Of a DNA stretch of 64,000 nucleotides, positions 12,901-24,846 are shown one piece after another (position 1 is the first letter of the stretch; the number at the start of each line of letters is the position of its first letter). The notes below the pieces were generated by a model. The model was not told where the DNA came from and did no database searches. It worked only from the letters and a program-made list of their open reading frames with translations. The translations under genes and the position numbers were made by a program. Origin of the DNA: Smallanthus sonchifolius (lineage: Eukaryota > Streptophyta > Magnoliopsida > Asterales > Asteraceae); assembly GCA_023525975.1 (NCBI GenBank), contig CM042023.1, forward strand, positions 2,653,501-2,717,500, in the 5' to 3' direction.

Positions 12901-14245
12901 GGTAATTCTCCCCCCGCATTAGGCGCGCCCCCGTGCGAAGATCCTTGACAAAAAAATGTGTGGGAAAAAATTCCACAGAAACTCGGTTAGATTTACACAG
13001 TTTTGCAACGGAAATAAGTTGTTTTTGAAATTTAGGAACACATAAAATATCTTTTAAGGAAATGGAACCGAAAGGTGTGTGAAAACTAGTGTGACCAGTG
13101 TGGGTGATAGAGAGTGTTTTACCGTCACCAAGAATGATTTCATCCGGACCACCATACTCGGAGAGATTGTGAAGGGAAGCACGGTCAGAGGTGACGTGAT
13201 GGGAGGCCCCACTGTCAAACATCCAAGTGGAGGAAGATGGACCCGGGCGTGAAGTAGTAGCATTAGCAATTGGTGCATTAGAACTTGGAGGCATGGAGCC
13301 ACCTGTTATCACTTGATTATCTCGAAGAAACTGAGCAAGCTTTCTGCAATCCTTGGCTTCATGACCTGAAAAATTACAAAACTGACAAGAAACTGAATTG
13401 CGGTTCATACGATTACCACCAGTAAAGTTTTTGGAGTTGAACGACTGGTTTCGGAATGGTCGACTGTTGAAGCTGCATGGATTGTTGCGACGTTGATGTT
13501 GGGCATCAACTGTTGTTCTCGGGCCGAATCGGGACTGCCTTTGAGTATAGTTCACAGTAGCCATGAGTGGTGGTGATGAGGGTATTGCTTGCTTGAGGAG
13601 ACGTTCAAAATCAACTAGTTTTTCAAACAGTTCTGGAAATGTGACCGGTGTTTCACGGACTTGAAGGGCTGCCACAATATTGCTATAATCATCCCCTAAC
13701 TGCCCGAGGATAAAGACCAGCAAGTCTTCATCAGAAACCGGGTGTTGGACTAGAGCAAGATCTTCAGCGATGGATTTCATATCATGGAGGAACTCGGTGA
13801 TTGATCGAGTTCCTTTAGGATTCTTTGTCAACTTTGCTTTTAGGGAGATGACCCGGGAACGAGATGTGTTAGCATAGCTTGTCACAAGCCGGTCCCAAGC
13901 TTCTCGCGACGTAGCAGCTGATGATATCAATGGTTGAATCGGATCCGAGCAACTACCAAGAATGGCGCTGAGAATGGTTTGGTCTTGCCGGAACCATAGA
14001 TTGTATGTCGGGTTCGGTGCTGATGGTGTTGAATCAAGAAATTCTGCAAGAGGTTTTTGTGTGCCAATAATGAAACGATCTAGATCCATTTCGATGAGAG
14101 TAGAGTGGATTTGTTTTCGCCATACTGGAAAATTATTAGCGGTAAGCTTGATGGGAAAGTGATTGTTGGCTGTTATTTGAATCACTGTGACAGTGGTGGA
14201 TTGTGGTGGTGGTGGTGGTGGTGGTGTTGGTGGTGTGGTTGACAT
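9932..14245 (-). pseudogene. Copia gag-pol polyprotein, broken
   Basis: The ATG is at 14245. Domains in order: UBN2-type GAG; zinc knuckle CQFCNFSGHEAKDC (near 13370); aspartic protease DSGASH (near 13220); GAG-pre-integrase HHKLGHPS (near 12820); integrase core with DVWGPV and DNGGEY (12650-12440); reverse transcriptase with YVDDIVL (near 10890); RNase H with [11 protein letters not shown] (near 10280) ending VLTKPLG. Four breaks are visible: an in-frame TGA at 12143-12145 (probably from Trp), a frameshift near 11640, a one-base insertion in an A run near 10809, and a one-base loss near 10250. In addition, the RNase H Asp expected in CDNAGA is Tyr (CYNAGA). The element therefore cannot make its own polyprotein. 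Confidence 0.93.
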
Positions 14246-14305
14246 ATTAGATGGTTGGTCGGAAAATAGGATCGGACTCGTCGGAGCTTAATAGCTCTGA
14301 TACCA

Positions 14306-14515
14306 TAAAAAGGTATAGAGGAATGTTGAAGAGAATACTTAATTTCATTCAATATCACAAGGCTAATTATAGCCGATTACATGTAAAGTAATATGGAAAG
14401 GAAATCATCTAAGAGATAAATATAGAAAACATATTAACATTCAATTTCTATCTAAATATACATTTGAATTCGAATTTTAAACTAATATTATTTTATATTA
14501 GTAGTATTGTTAATA
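14306..14515 (-). repeat. Copia 5' LTR with adjacent primer-binding site
   Basis: 210 bp, the partner of 9722-9931. The primer-binding site on the minus strand is at about 14292-14305 and is complementary to the 3' end of initiator Met-tRNA. Confidence 0.95.
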
Positions 14516-14520
14516 AGTCG

Positions 14521-15192
14521 TTGATGCCTCTAGCGCTCTTTCTATTACTCTTGTTACTAAAAGTTACGTATTCTAAATACATAATACAACGAATCAGCTC
14601 ATGCTGTTGAGTGTTATTTTGTTAAGTTTAAATTTTAAACAATACAAAAATCATTCATTTACAAATAATATGTCAGTTTGCTATATTAAATTCTGATTGA
14701 GAAGATACACGTTTATAAAATAAACATCAGCGGATTTATACTATTTTTTCTCAATACTTAACTTTATGAACTAAGTCACATCTATCATTTATCAAAACGT
14801 GTGAGGACTTACTTTGCTCTAACTATTTGTGTCTTATTTTGCGCTAGTTGCGTTTTAAAAAAAAAATCTTTTTTTTTTGAACAACAAGACAGAAAAATAT
14901 TATCAAGAAGAAGAGAGAATGATAGATAGTTACGATTCTTAATTGATCCGACTTACAAGGAGAAGACTCTTTCACACAAGCAATTAAGATATATAACAAC
15001 TTTCTTTAGGGTATAAAAGGGATGTAACTTTAAAAACTTTTAATGTGAATGTATCATCACAATAATAGTATAGAGACAAATTTGATAGGTGCCACCTTAA
15101 CCAATTCTCTTGATGACATATTGACATATTGTAACACTTTACGCTATCAAATACTAGCCTTTTTACTACAATCATACCATCATAATCAATTC
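14521..15192. other. Intergenic spacer, nothing recognised
   Basis: AT-rich with only short chance ORFs. Confidence 0.35.
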
Positions 15193-15195
15193 TTA

Positions 15196-15605
15196 GGGGG
15201 CGTTTGGTTCGCGAAATTCGTTGGAATTGGAAATGAAATTGGAATTGAAATTTAAATGATTCCTTTAAAATTCAAAAATGTGTTTGATTGGTACTTTTAT
15301 TATGTGATTGGAATGTCAAAATACATAAAAATACAAAATTACCCCATAAAATGGGGTGGGCGGTGGCGGTGGTGGGCGGCAATGTTGATTAGCACGACAG
15401 CGGGTGGTAAAGGCCGTGGTTATATGTAGTATTTAAAAACATTGCTATGAAATCATTCAAAACATTGAAGGATTTTGAATTCCATTAAGTGTGAGATTTA
15501 GATGTAATTAATTCCAATTCCAAATCTATCTTATAGCCAACCAAACACACTAAGAAATGAAATTTAAATTCCAATTCCAATTAATTCTATCCAACCATAC
15601 GCCCC
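15196..15605. mobile_element. PIF/Harbinger (Tourist-like) MITE
   Basis: A 410-bp element with terminal inverted repeats GGGGGCGTTTGGTTCGCG / GGGGCGTATGGTTGG and TTA TSDs at 15193-15195 and 15606-15608. The subterminal GGAATTGGAAT runs are mirrored at the other end as ATTCCAATTCC. Non-coding. Confidence 0.85.
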
Positions 15606-16273
15606 TTATAGAAGTCACTAGTGTTATCTATTATGAGATCCTAGTTGATTGGTTTATTTGTTAATCATTTTACTATTTTATAAACAATTTATTAAAAATG
15701 ATTCTATTACAATAACATATTTCTTAAGTTATTCAAATATCTATTGTAATTTTCGATAAACACATCATCTCAGTAATTCCTTTTTGGTATCTATAAAAAT
15801 CTTAATAGTTTATCAAAAAAACTTTAATTTTTAAACAGAACCTAAAACTTAGATATTTATAAAATATATTAAACTCCAATATATATAATTATTTGTGTAG
15901 TGTTACAAATTATTAGATTTATAAATAAATATAAAATATAAAAGTTAAGAGTTGAAGCTGTAATTTATATAACCATAATATTTATATTTAGTCAAAATTT
16001 AATCTCCTTTAAAAGGATCAATTAGAAAACTCTGGAGTTAAAAATGTAATTATTTGAAACTTAAGTAATTAACTTCTTTTTGGATTAGCGAGTGGGGAGT
16101 TCATACCTAATCCAAACCGACCGATCCCAAACCTTACCTAAATAGATCTTGTGGTTTTAAAAGTATTTATCATGTAGTTTTATTTATTTTCTATGTTTTT
16201 AAATCAACCTATTATACTTTTTTTTTTTAATTTTTTCTTCAATCAACCCATTATAACTTTTTTTCTATTCTTT
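15606..16273. other. Intergenic spacer, nothing recognised
   Basis: AT-rich with no coding signal. Confidence 0.35.
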
Positions 16274-16760
16274 TAACATAGGGTTGTTCACGAGCCAAGC
16301 TGAGCTAGCTAGGTATGTATACAAGACGAGCCGATCCATGGTCAGCTCGAGCCGAGCCATGGTCGGCTCGAGCTCGGCTTGGTTTGAAATCGAGCTGAGC
16401 CGAGTCGGTTTGGTATGTATACAAGCCGATTTCGAGCGAACTTTAAATCACGAGCCATTTGAAAATCCCAAGACTTAGTATTAGCAAGTGGGCGACAATT
16501 AGCATCAAGTATTGAGCTAAAATTAGGATATAAATTAATAAATTAAAAAAATATATAGCTATTGCTTTTATCAAATAATGTGTTGGCTGACCAAAACCAT
16601 CAACTACTTACAAACAATTGTCTATATGCATAATAAATTAAAAATAAAATAATTCTAGCCAAACCGAGTTGGCTTCTTTTATAGATGAGCTGATTTTGAG
16701 TGAGCTTTTTTCAAGCTTTTTCCGAGTGAGCTTCGAGCTATTCGATTAGTAAATATTTTT
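16274..16760. mobile_element. Degenerate hAT-like repeat fragment (GAGCCGAGC-rich)
   Basis: It starts with TAGGGTTGTTCACGAGCC, a hAT-like terminus, followed by degenerate GAGCCGAGC / GAGCTCGGC repeats up to about 16740. The right terminus and TSD are not certain. Confidence 0.45.
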
Positions 16761-16932
16761 AAATTACACATATTTGATAATAAGTTTTCAAAAACATTCA
16801 TTTGGTAAAAAAAGCCTCAGGTTAGCAACCCCAACCCTTTAATAATATTTTTACAAACATGAAAAAAAAAAGGTGCGTTGATGACCATTTTGAATTGCAC
16901 ATTGTTTAAAAAATGTCAAAACTTTTTAAAAA

Positions 16933-17688
16933 GGGAGAATTTCATATATATCCCTACAAATTTACTAAATATCATATATATCCAATCAAAACTTTAAATA
17001 TCAAATATATCCTTCTCTAATAACTAAAATATCATATTTACCTATTTTAATATATTTTATTAAAAAAAAGTTCATAATATGACCATTTTACCCATACATT
17101 CTTTAAATATTTAAAATTTCATATTTATCCATTTTTATAAGTAAGTTTTTAGTGTTTTTTTTTCATTTCTTTTTTCGGTTCTCTTCCCTCATCCATCTTA
17201 GAATATTAAAACAACAATAAATCAAACAAAGGATACTCAACAATGAATCAAATAATGGGTATTCAATATATATAAAAAACAATAAATAAAAGATTAAAAA
17301 ATATATATAGTAAAAGGACAAAGGTCGGAAGCAAAAACTCCTCCTGCGAACATCCAAAATAGTTTTTTAAAGAATTATGAATATTTAAAATTGATGATTA
17401 CCTAAGTAATTATTTATTAAACAATGAATCAAAATAAAATAAAAAAATCCCACTTTTGGTTTACCCAATTTAATTAAAAGAAATTTGACTGCTGCTCATA
17501 AAATTAATCAAAATTCAAAATTAGTGATGAATTGGAGATGGAAGGGGTTAAAAACATAAGTATATTTGAAAAGGGTAGATCTGTCATTAATTTAAGTTTA
17601 TTAGAGAGGGATATATTTGATATTTAAAGTTTAGTTTGGATATATATGATATTTAACAAATTTGTAGGGATATATATGAAATTTTCCC
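16933..17688. mobile_element. Mutator-like MITE with 9-bp TSD
   Basis: The arms are about 100 bp: 16933-17045 (GGGAGAATTTCATATATATC...) and its inverted copy up to 17688 (...TTCATATATATCCCTAC when read inward). The perfect 9-bp TSD TTTTAAAAA lies at 16924-16932 and 17689-17697. Long terminal inverted repeats plus 9-bp TSDs indicate a Mutator-like non-autonomous element. The core is AT-rich and non-coding. Confidence 0.85.
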
Positions 17689-17697
17689 TTTTAAAAA

Positions 17698-18746
17698 TGG
17701 TCTCAACAATGCTATACGAAATTTAATGGTTATTAAAGAAGGGGAGAAAGCTAATCTTTGTGAATGTAGACTACGTTGTTTTAATTGAGCAAAATGTCCC
17801 TCTACACATTACTAGGCTATGTTCAACTTTTTTTAATCGGTATTTGATATTAAGACCAATAGTGGGACGAGTTTATTTAACATTTTTAATTTAGTTTGAA
17901 ATTGATATCAAGGCTGGTGACGGATCAAGTTTTAATGTTTGTTTTGACTTTTATGTTTCTTATTTCGTTTTTGAAATTATTCTTTTAGTTTACATTTGAT
18001 GTTTATTGTAAAATACATTTTTAATAGAAGTATAACGGATGTAAAATACATTTTTAATAGAAGTATAACGGGTTAATTGAAAAATAAAATAATTAAAAAG
18101 AAATATAATATTTGGTTAAGAATAGTATAATCGGTAGGCTAAAAAATAAGAGAAGGGTTGATTGAAGAAAAGTTTAAAAATATATATAATGGGTTGATTG
18201 AAGAAAACAATAAAAAAGAAGTATAATATATTAGTTAAAAACTAAAAAATAAATAATAATACTAAACTCAATTACAAAATATTCTTAAAACTACACCCAT
18301 TTAATAAATAAGTTTTTTTTAAAAACATTTATTTAAATAAACACCCAAGCCCTCACTCCATATCTTTTGCTTTATGAAAATTTTGTTCAAACAAGGTTCG
18401 AATGCTCGACCTTTGGCCCGTAGTCATTGCGCGCTAACTCTTGCTTCGCTTCTATTTATCAACCCCTTTTAGAGTTTTACTCTTCCTCGATGTTGGACTA
18501 CAACCATCTACTTCAAAGGTGGAACCTATAAGTTCTTTTAATCATATTAATACATAGTGGCCTTCGAATCAGATGTTCTTAATACAACTTTTTAATTTTA
18601 ATACTTAGGTGGTCTAGCAAACATTTGCCCGTGATTAAAAGTTTATAGTTTCATAATAACAAATTAGTTTTCGGTATAGACCAATTGGAGGTTAAAGTAT
18701 GCAAAATAAATTTTGGACAGTTTTGACCTCGGCCTATTTGATTCAT
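17698..18746. other. Intergenic spacer with a possible SINE head
   Basis: A direct repeat of about 35 bp (GTAAAATACATTTTTAATAG and following) occurs twice at 18008-18075. At 18365-18460 the minus strand has a tRNA-like arrangement (TAGCGCGCAATG ... GAGCATTCGAACC) that could be a SINE head; this is weak. Confidence 0.3.
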
Positions 18747-18755
18747 TAATTTTTT

Positions 18756-19328
18756 GGGAAAAATACGAAAATGGACATTTGACGAGAAAAATTATCAAAA
18801 ATGGATACTCAAATTTAGCCTCCTAATTCATGGACATTACTCTTGTGAGCCGGCTAAAGCCGACTCATATTTCCCTTCCCAACATTCTTTTTTACAGTGT
18901 ACGAACCAACCGGATTGCGACACGTCGCCGACTGAACCTTAAAAAAGCGGAGGCTAAGCCGGCTAATAGCTTGCTATAGCCGTCTGACGTTTTTTTAAGA
19001 TTTAGCCGGAAAACTTAAAAGGCTTAGCCGGAAAACTTAAAAGGCTTAGCCGGCTAATTTTAGGAGGCTTAGCCTGCTAATAGACGACTATAGCCGGCTA
19101 AAGGGATTAGACGGCTATAGCCGTCTATTAGCCGGCTAAGCCTGCCACGTGTCGCTTGTTTATTGGTTCGTACTCTGACAAATAGAATGTTGTCACGGAA
19201 ATTTTAGCCGGCTAGCTTAGCCACCTTTAGCCGTCTCGCAAGACCAATGTCCATGAAATATTAGGCTAAATAAGAATGTCCATTTTTAAGAATTTTCCTG
19301 ATCAAATGTCCATTTTCGTATTTTTCCC
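18756..19328. mobile_element. Mutator-like MITE with 9-bp TSD and AGCCGGCTA-rich core
   Basis: A 573-bp element. The ends GGGAAAAATACGAAAATGG and their inverted copy carry arms of about 80 bp. The perfect 9-bp TSD TAATTTTTT lies at 18747-18755 and 19329-19337. The core (18848-19230) is built from repeated self-complementary AGCCGGCTAA / TTAGCCGGCT blocks on both strands, so it can form several alternative stems. Confidence 0.85.
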
Positions 19329-19550
19329 TAATTTTTTTACGGTGGTATTAAATTATGGGATATTATTCACTTAGACCATCCGAAATAAAATTTAGCTAAA
19401 AACAGTTTCAGTTTTTTAGATATTATAAATATTATCTATTTAGCCTTTTTGAAAAAAATATATATGTATTAGCTAATTGAATTTTCGCATTGCCGTATAC
19501 AAGAGTTTATAGAATTTTCAAATTTATGCTAAAAATTATAATGACAATTA

Positions 19551-19775
19551 GGCTATGTGTAATGGGTAGCCGTGAAAGGGGAGTGAGCCACCTGATGTGG
19601 GTGGGGCGTGGAATACTGCGCCACCCCCTCGTGGTCAGGGGCGTGGTGAGCTTCGCTTGAGTGGAGCAAAGTCGTGGGGCAAAGAAAAGGGTATTTTGAT
19701 TTTTTTTCCTCCACCAATCAGAACTATATGCCTCACCAACTCTTTTTGGATCACACTCACTAACCATTACACATC
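19551..19775. mobile_element. PIF/Harbinger MITE
   Basis: A 225-bp element with terminal repeats GGCTATGTGTAATGG / GATGTGTAATGG and TTA TSDs at 19548-19550 and 19776-19778. Its ends resemble those of the Harbinger relic at 44129-45267 (GGCTATGTGT). Confidence 0.8.
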
Positions 19776-19783
19776 TTAGTGAG

Positions 19784-19970
19784 TAGGGGTGTGCAAAAAA
19801 ACCGAAAACCGAATCGTATCCGTATCCGGAAAAAACGAACTGAATTGTGAATTCGGTTGTCGGTTCGGTTCCTAACCGTATCCGAATTGGGAATTCGGTT
19901 TGCGGTTCGGTTAACGGATAGACAATTTTTTTTAATTCGGTTAACCGTTTTAACCGAATAAAATAATAAA

Positions 19971-20007
<37 letters not shown>

Positions 20008-20010
20008 ATG
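19784..20010. mobile_element. hAT-like element, left part
   Basis: It begins TAGGGGTGTGCAAAA and continues with degenerate ACCGAACCG / CGGTTCGG repeats, ending in an AT microsatellite (19975-20006). No matching right terminus was found, so it is probably truncated. Confidence 0.55.
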
Positions 20011-20689
20011 TTACTTTTAGCCCAATAAAAATAATCCAAGCCCACTTCCCATTTATCAAATTTTGTCCTTGCACGTCTCTAAAGCCCATTTCGTTTTACC
20101 AGCTAGGGCATATTGACCAATGCCACTTTCTGTGTGGCGTATACTTGATATCATTTTTTTGCTTACACTCGGTAAACCACTACACATAGCCTTAATACAC
20201 TCAAAAATACTCATATAGAAATCATAGGGAATATAGAAGCCAAGACGATACCAGAGCACCGCAAAAACCTAAAAAGGAATAAACGGGTTGGGCTTACGGT
20301 TAAACAGGTGCGGGTCGTTGTTAATCCGGCATTAAATCTATACCTAATAAATAAGTAACTGGTTGCGTCACGTGTCACAATTATGTGAGTCCAAGATTCT
20401 TTTTCCCGTTTATTTTTTTTCATTACTATTTATTTAAATTTTCATTTATAATTCCTAAATTTTCATTACTAACTATTTAATATTTTTTTATTCAACTCGT
20501 GTAAAACGCTGGTTTCTAACTTATTAATTTAATACACATGCTGCTTTAGGTTGAGCTAATTATTTTGTTTTCAACACACTAACCTGTTTAAAATTAAAAG
20601 AAAAAAATTGAATATTTAAAATCATAAATTCAGTTTCACTTTTTCTTTTTGCAAAACAAGTGCTATTTTGAATTTTTATAACTCTTTTT

Positions 20690-20910
20690 TAACAGTTGAC
20701 TTTATTTATCAAAAAATGTAACAAACAAGAAGCCGGGCCAATGGGGAGCTAGACCCAACCCAAGAGAGCTTACAAGAAAAAAAAACAAACAAACTGACAA
20801 ACTTAGAAACATAATCCCCCTATCTAAGCAGACATAAACCTTTCTCCCACTTTGTTGAACACCAAAGCGTTTCTTGCTTTCCATATAAACCAAATTGTTA
20901 CGTAGTGAAT
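20690..20910 (-). mobile_element. 3' end of a LINE-type retrotransposon
   Basis: On the minus strand the frame from about 20905 reads TIWFIWKARNALVFNK, a pattern found near the C-terminus of plant LINE reverse-transcriptase proteins. It is followed by a T-rich 3' UTR containing AATAAAGTC and ending in an A-run near 20690. Only the last 200 bp or so survive. Confidence 0.5.
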
Positions 20911-21774
20911 AACATAATTGAATTTCCTTCTTTTAGTTAAATTAATTGAACATGGACTGAGATTATATCAACGAAACTCATCATACAAATGGGTCAACAC
21001 GCTAAAACGTATAATAAATAAATGCGTTATGGTTCTTCACAAAACGCTTAACTAGTTGGATCGGATTAGGATTGGGTTAGATAAACTCGGCCCATACACC
21101 AAGTATAGCCACCAGACCCACCGCTATTCAAACTGGACCAGGAACGAGCCTCTCATATTGGGCTTCTTTGGGGGCAATGTTGACCCAATCAGCTTTCACT
21201 GATTTTTGCCTTTAACCCCTTGAAGACCATCCTTAGCGTAAACATTGGTTAACATGGTATTGCTTGGGCCTGTGACTTTTCCGTTGACATGTTTTCACGG
21301 TTATTAAAAAAATACTATAAAAAAACATAGTGGCAAATTCATTATACTAGAGCTATTCAGTATTTAGCATACAGTTTGCTTGTTGACTTTCTGACTGTTA
21401 GCTCCTCTACTACATACAGAGAGGAGGCTATGCATTGTATGACATTATAAGATATTAGTAAGGGCATCCGTGTTGAATTGCCACTTGAAGAGCTGGACCA
21501 ACAGCTGGAAATATGGTTAAACTATGGGAACACAATATGGTTAAACTTGATCTGCATTCAATGCAATTGTATCCTACCACAACCTGGGCCAATATTTTCT
21601 ACCAGCAGGACCCGTGCACACGAATGTGTACAAACACCATATCTCAAACTCTGAGTCTTCTCGGTAGATTGCAACAATTTTACCAAGAAAAGATAACAAA
21701 ATAAATAAAAAAAATCTTTTTTAGAAACTAATTATCAGATATTGAGTTAGAAGCTTACATTATTAACAAACTTA
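20911..21774. other. Spacer downstream of the EDR2-like gene
   Basis: No coding structure is recognised. The part next to 21775 should contain the 3' UTR of the EDR2-like gene on the minus strand. Confidence 0.35.
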
Positions 21775-24683
21775 TCATACTGACTCCTGATTTAACGCCA
21801 ACATGTGGTATCTCATCCGATCGATACCATTTAACCTTACACAACATAAGATCTGCTCTGGCAATTCCTCTGCTTTGTTTCCCTGATTCACAGTAAAAGA
21901 AAGTGTCATATTTTTATATAGTTAAACTGTAAAAACATGAAAGAAAAAAAAACTATCTTTTTAATTTGTTAATGTGCAAAGACTTGCCTGGATTGTGAGT
22001 CCCACATCTAAGATGCAGTTCTTTAGTCTATCTTGGAATGCTTCAAACCCTTTCCTGGATATGTAACTAAATCTATGCATATCCAAATCTATCTCAAAGT
22101 AATTTTCTCCCTGTAAAGCAACAGTATTTACATTGGTTTAATAATTACTTTTAAAATTTACTATGAAAAATAACAGGCAAAAACTCACTTGGTAGAATTC
22201 ATGTTGTGGGCGTGAAAGCACGGGCTTTTCATTATAAGCATGCATAAGTTTCCTCTCGGGTGCACTTAACTGAAGGTCCTCGACATTTACAACCCGACCC
22301 AGTATCTTCAACCTTTCACGAAATGGTACAAGTGTATCGACAGGGAAACCTTTGACTTTTCCTATTTCATCATCAAGAATCCTCTGTTCCAAAAAATGAA
22401 AAAAAAAATATACATAAAATAAGTACATATGAAGATAATATATTAAACATATGAAGAGTTGATTCTTACTCTCATGTTATCTTGAAACTGAGATGAAAGC
22501 TCCTTTGAGTAACCATCAGAAAGTTTGAAGTACAAAACGACATTCATTCCTTCACCGTCTATTTCTCCTTGGAAAAAGGCAGCAGGGTACAATGGAACCT
22601 TTAAAACACCAATTATAAAGTGTCAAGAGATTAAAATTACTTGATTGCATAGAGAAAGATACGCGCAAAATGTCACTTTAAAGATTTAAATACCACAAAA
22701 TGAACGATGGAAGTACCTGTACATTTACAACAAGAATAGAAGGTAGTTCTCCAGAAGAAGAACCACCAACAGGAAGCTCAACAAACCGAGCAATGTGATC
22801 AATTTTCCTTTGAGATACGAACACGTCAACACCAAACGGATAATATGCTGCATAATTAGGAGCATGTTCCTTCTTCTTATCCCTGTATATATTCAATATC
22901 CCAATCAAAAAGGTACAATCAAACACAGATTTATCTGTTTATACAACTCCATTAACACTTAATCACCTCAAATAATTCTCCCCGCGTATCCTGAAAGTCT
23001 TCGGTTCAACATGTGACCAAGAATCAAGCACTGTCTTATCCACCGGACAGAAAGGTACTTGTGAACCAGCTATCGGTCTTTGTAGCTGCATCTTTGAAGA
23101 AACTAGAAAAAAGTTCAGATTTTTGTCAATTTTTCTTTAAAAACATAAATCATATGGGGCTGCTATAGATACACTGGTAATGCTATACAGACACGAGGTG
23201 ACATCATCATACGGGTCGTATGACAGCACGAAAATGGTCATACCGGCCATATAACTTATTCAGTACTAGTCACGTCAGTCACTTTTATGTCAATGTACCA
23301 CATCATACGGGCCATAAAATTTGACGAAACCAACTCATACGGCCCGTATAAAAAAAGTATTGCCCTAATGATGTACTAATCTAGCACGTTATACAACCCT
23401 TGTGACCATTTTCACCACCGTATGACATGTCAGTGGTGTCTGTATAGCGTGTCAATGGTGTTCCTTTAGACACAGCCAAATACATTTACATGCTAGATTA
23501 TTACTCACAGATATTGGCATTAGGATGCCCATCTTTCCACTTAAATGACAGTTTATGTATAGTCTTTTTCCTTGCACTTGGTGGGCTAGAACTTAAAGAT
23601 GTTCTTTTCTCAACTGTAGCAGCAAGACAAGGCAGACAGTTGCTGGGAATTACTCCACAGTCCAACAAACCGTCTTCCATTCCGTTGTTCTCATCCACAG
23701 AAGAAGATATCTCATCGAGGTACACGGGCTTGATTTCATTCGGACCGTCAGATCTTGATCTAGGATTCATTTCATCTGGATGCACCGAACTTCTTCGACT
23801 GTCACTGTCTACATGATTCACATCCCTAAGAGAAGCAATGCTTTCCCTGGAGGCACCTTCTGACCCATTTAAGGACATTACATCTGTGCACGTATGATAT
23901 CCAGATTACTTATACTATATTATACTGTATTGTACCAAAAAAAGAGGTTTTTTGGAGCTAAGCTCTCTATCCCCTGGGGTAGAGACAAGGTTTTCCCCGT
24001 CATACCCTCCACAGACCCTCCACAGACTCTACCATTAGCTCTACTATGAGTGGGATTATACCGGATATGTTTGTTATACTCTAAAAAATATGTTTTTCGA
24101 GCTACGGGTCTTAGCGGGAGCATACCAGGTACATTTAAGGTATATTGATTCTTAAGATAAAAATGACTTAATTAACTTGAAAATGAAAAATATATAACTA
24201 TAAAATTACCATCAAGAACACTTTGGAAATCTTCTTCACTGCAGTCAGATTCAAGAACTGGTGCAGAATCATACCAAGACTCATCAGTGCTCCCTGTTAA
24301 TGAAATGAAATTTTGATTATAAAAATGTAGTCAACGGAAAGAGACATAGAGTATCTCTATAATTAGTAACAAACTGAATATTCAACATCAACACTGCTGT
24401 CCGCTGGAAAGTTGTGCCAAAAAAGGATACGCAAAGCAAATTTTATATTCAAACAAATCAATGAAAAAATTAGAATAATTCTAGATCTAATTTCTACAAC
24501 AACAGAGGGGGGACCTCGGAAGGTAGGATTGGCGAAGGAGCGATCGAACGGGAGGGATTTTTGATCGGAGAAACGAGTGGAAACACGGCGATTGAAGGCG
24601 TCCTTCCGTTTCCTGAGTTTCAGCTTAGAGGACCTTATTCGACCGCCGACGCAAGTCTCCGGCGTGGACAAGCAAGCTCCCAT
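21775..24683 (-). CDS. EDR2-like / DUF1336 (CW14-type) protein
   Basis: This is a family of plant proteins with the ENHANCED DISEASE RESISTANCE 2 C-terminal domain (DUF1336), probably lipid- or membrane-associated; the exact role is unknown. Nine exons read without a break: 24515-24683, 24210-24293, 23509-23883, 22967-23102, 22717-22882, 22470-22598, 22189-22383, 21988-22110 and 21775-21882, giving 494 codons plus stop. The N-terminus MGAC is a typical N-myristoylation plus palmitoylation signal, followed by a basic segment. A serine-rich acidic linker (about residues 65-205) precedes the conserved domain (about 218-490), which has [30 protein letters not shown] and [10 protein letters not shown]. 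The ATG at 24683 is chosen because MGAC is the conserved start; an upstream in-frame ATG at 24725 lacks support. Intron 8 begins with GC, the others with GT. Intron 3 holds a MITE and intron 2 a SINE fragment. The gene looks intact. Confidence 0.93.
23159..23478. mobile_element. MITE inside intron 3 of the EDR2-like gene
   Basis: The arms are GGCTGCTATAG...GCTATACAGACAC (23158-23193) and the inverted GTGTCTGTATAGC...GACACAGCC (about 23437-23477). The centre has several self-complementary ATACGGCCCGTAT-like blocks. The TSD was not resolved. Confidence 0.65.
23945..24085 (+). mobile_element. SINE 3' fragment in intron 2 of the EDR2-like gene
   Basis: It contains CTCTCTATCCCCTGGGGTAG, a duplicated CCCTCCACAGAC and GTGGGATTATACCGG, the 3' part shared with the copy at 61157-61315 and typical of TS-like plant SINEs. 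The tRNA-like head is not evident. Confidence 0.5.
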
Positions 24684-24805
24684 CTGTGCCTCCTGATATC
24701 TCAAATTGACAGACGGAATCAGCACATTTGAATCTGAACAGAAGTAGGAAGAAAGAAACGTGTGAGTAGAGATATATAATCGAACAACCGCTTCAATTCA
24801 CCGTT

Positions 24806-24846
24806 CTGTCTGTGTATGTATGTATGTATGTATGTATGTATGTATA
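24806..24846. repeat. (TGTA)n microsatellite near the EDR2-like start
   Basis: About eight TGTA units, about 125 bp upstream of the EDR2-like ATG, possibly within its 5' UTR or promoter. Confidence 0.9.

Larger units (their letters stand above)
9722..14515 (-). mobile_element. Complete Ty1/copia LTR retrotransposon (disabled)
   Basis: A 4794-bp element on the minus strand, flanked by the 5-bp TSD AGTCG at 9717-9721 and 14516-14520. Its 210-bp LTRs are 9722-9931 (3' LTR) and 14306-14515 (5' LTR). I count five differences between them by eye, about 2.4 percent, so the insertion is fairly recent. A primer-binding site (TGGTATCAGAGC) abuts the 5' LTR, and a purine-rich tract (GATCTTGCGGGGACG region read on the minus strand) abuts the 3' LTR. 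The internal domain order GAG-protease-integrase-RT-RNase H defines copia. Confidence 0.96.

Noticed and set aside
20056..20423. Minus-strand protein gene
   Set aside because: Two short overlapping ORFs in different frames with no recognisable motif.
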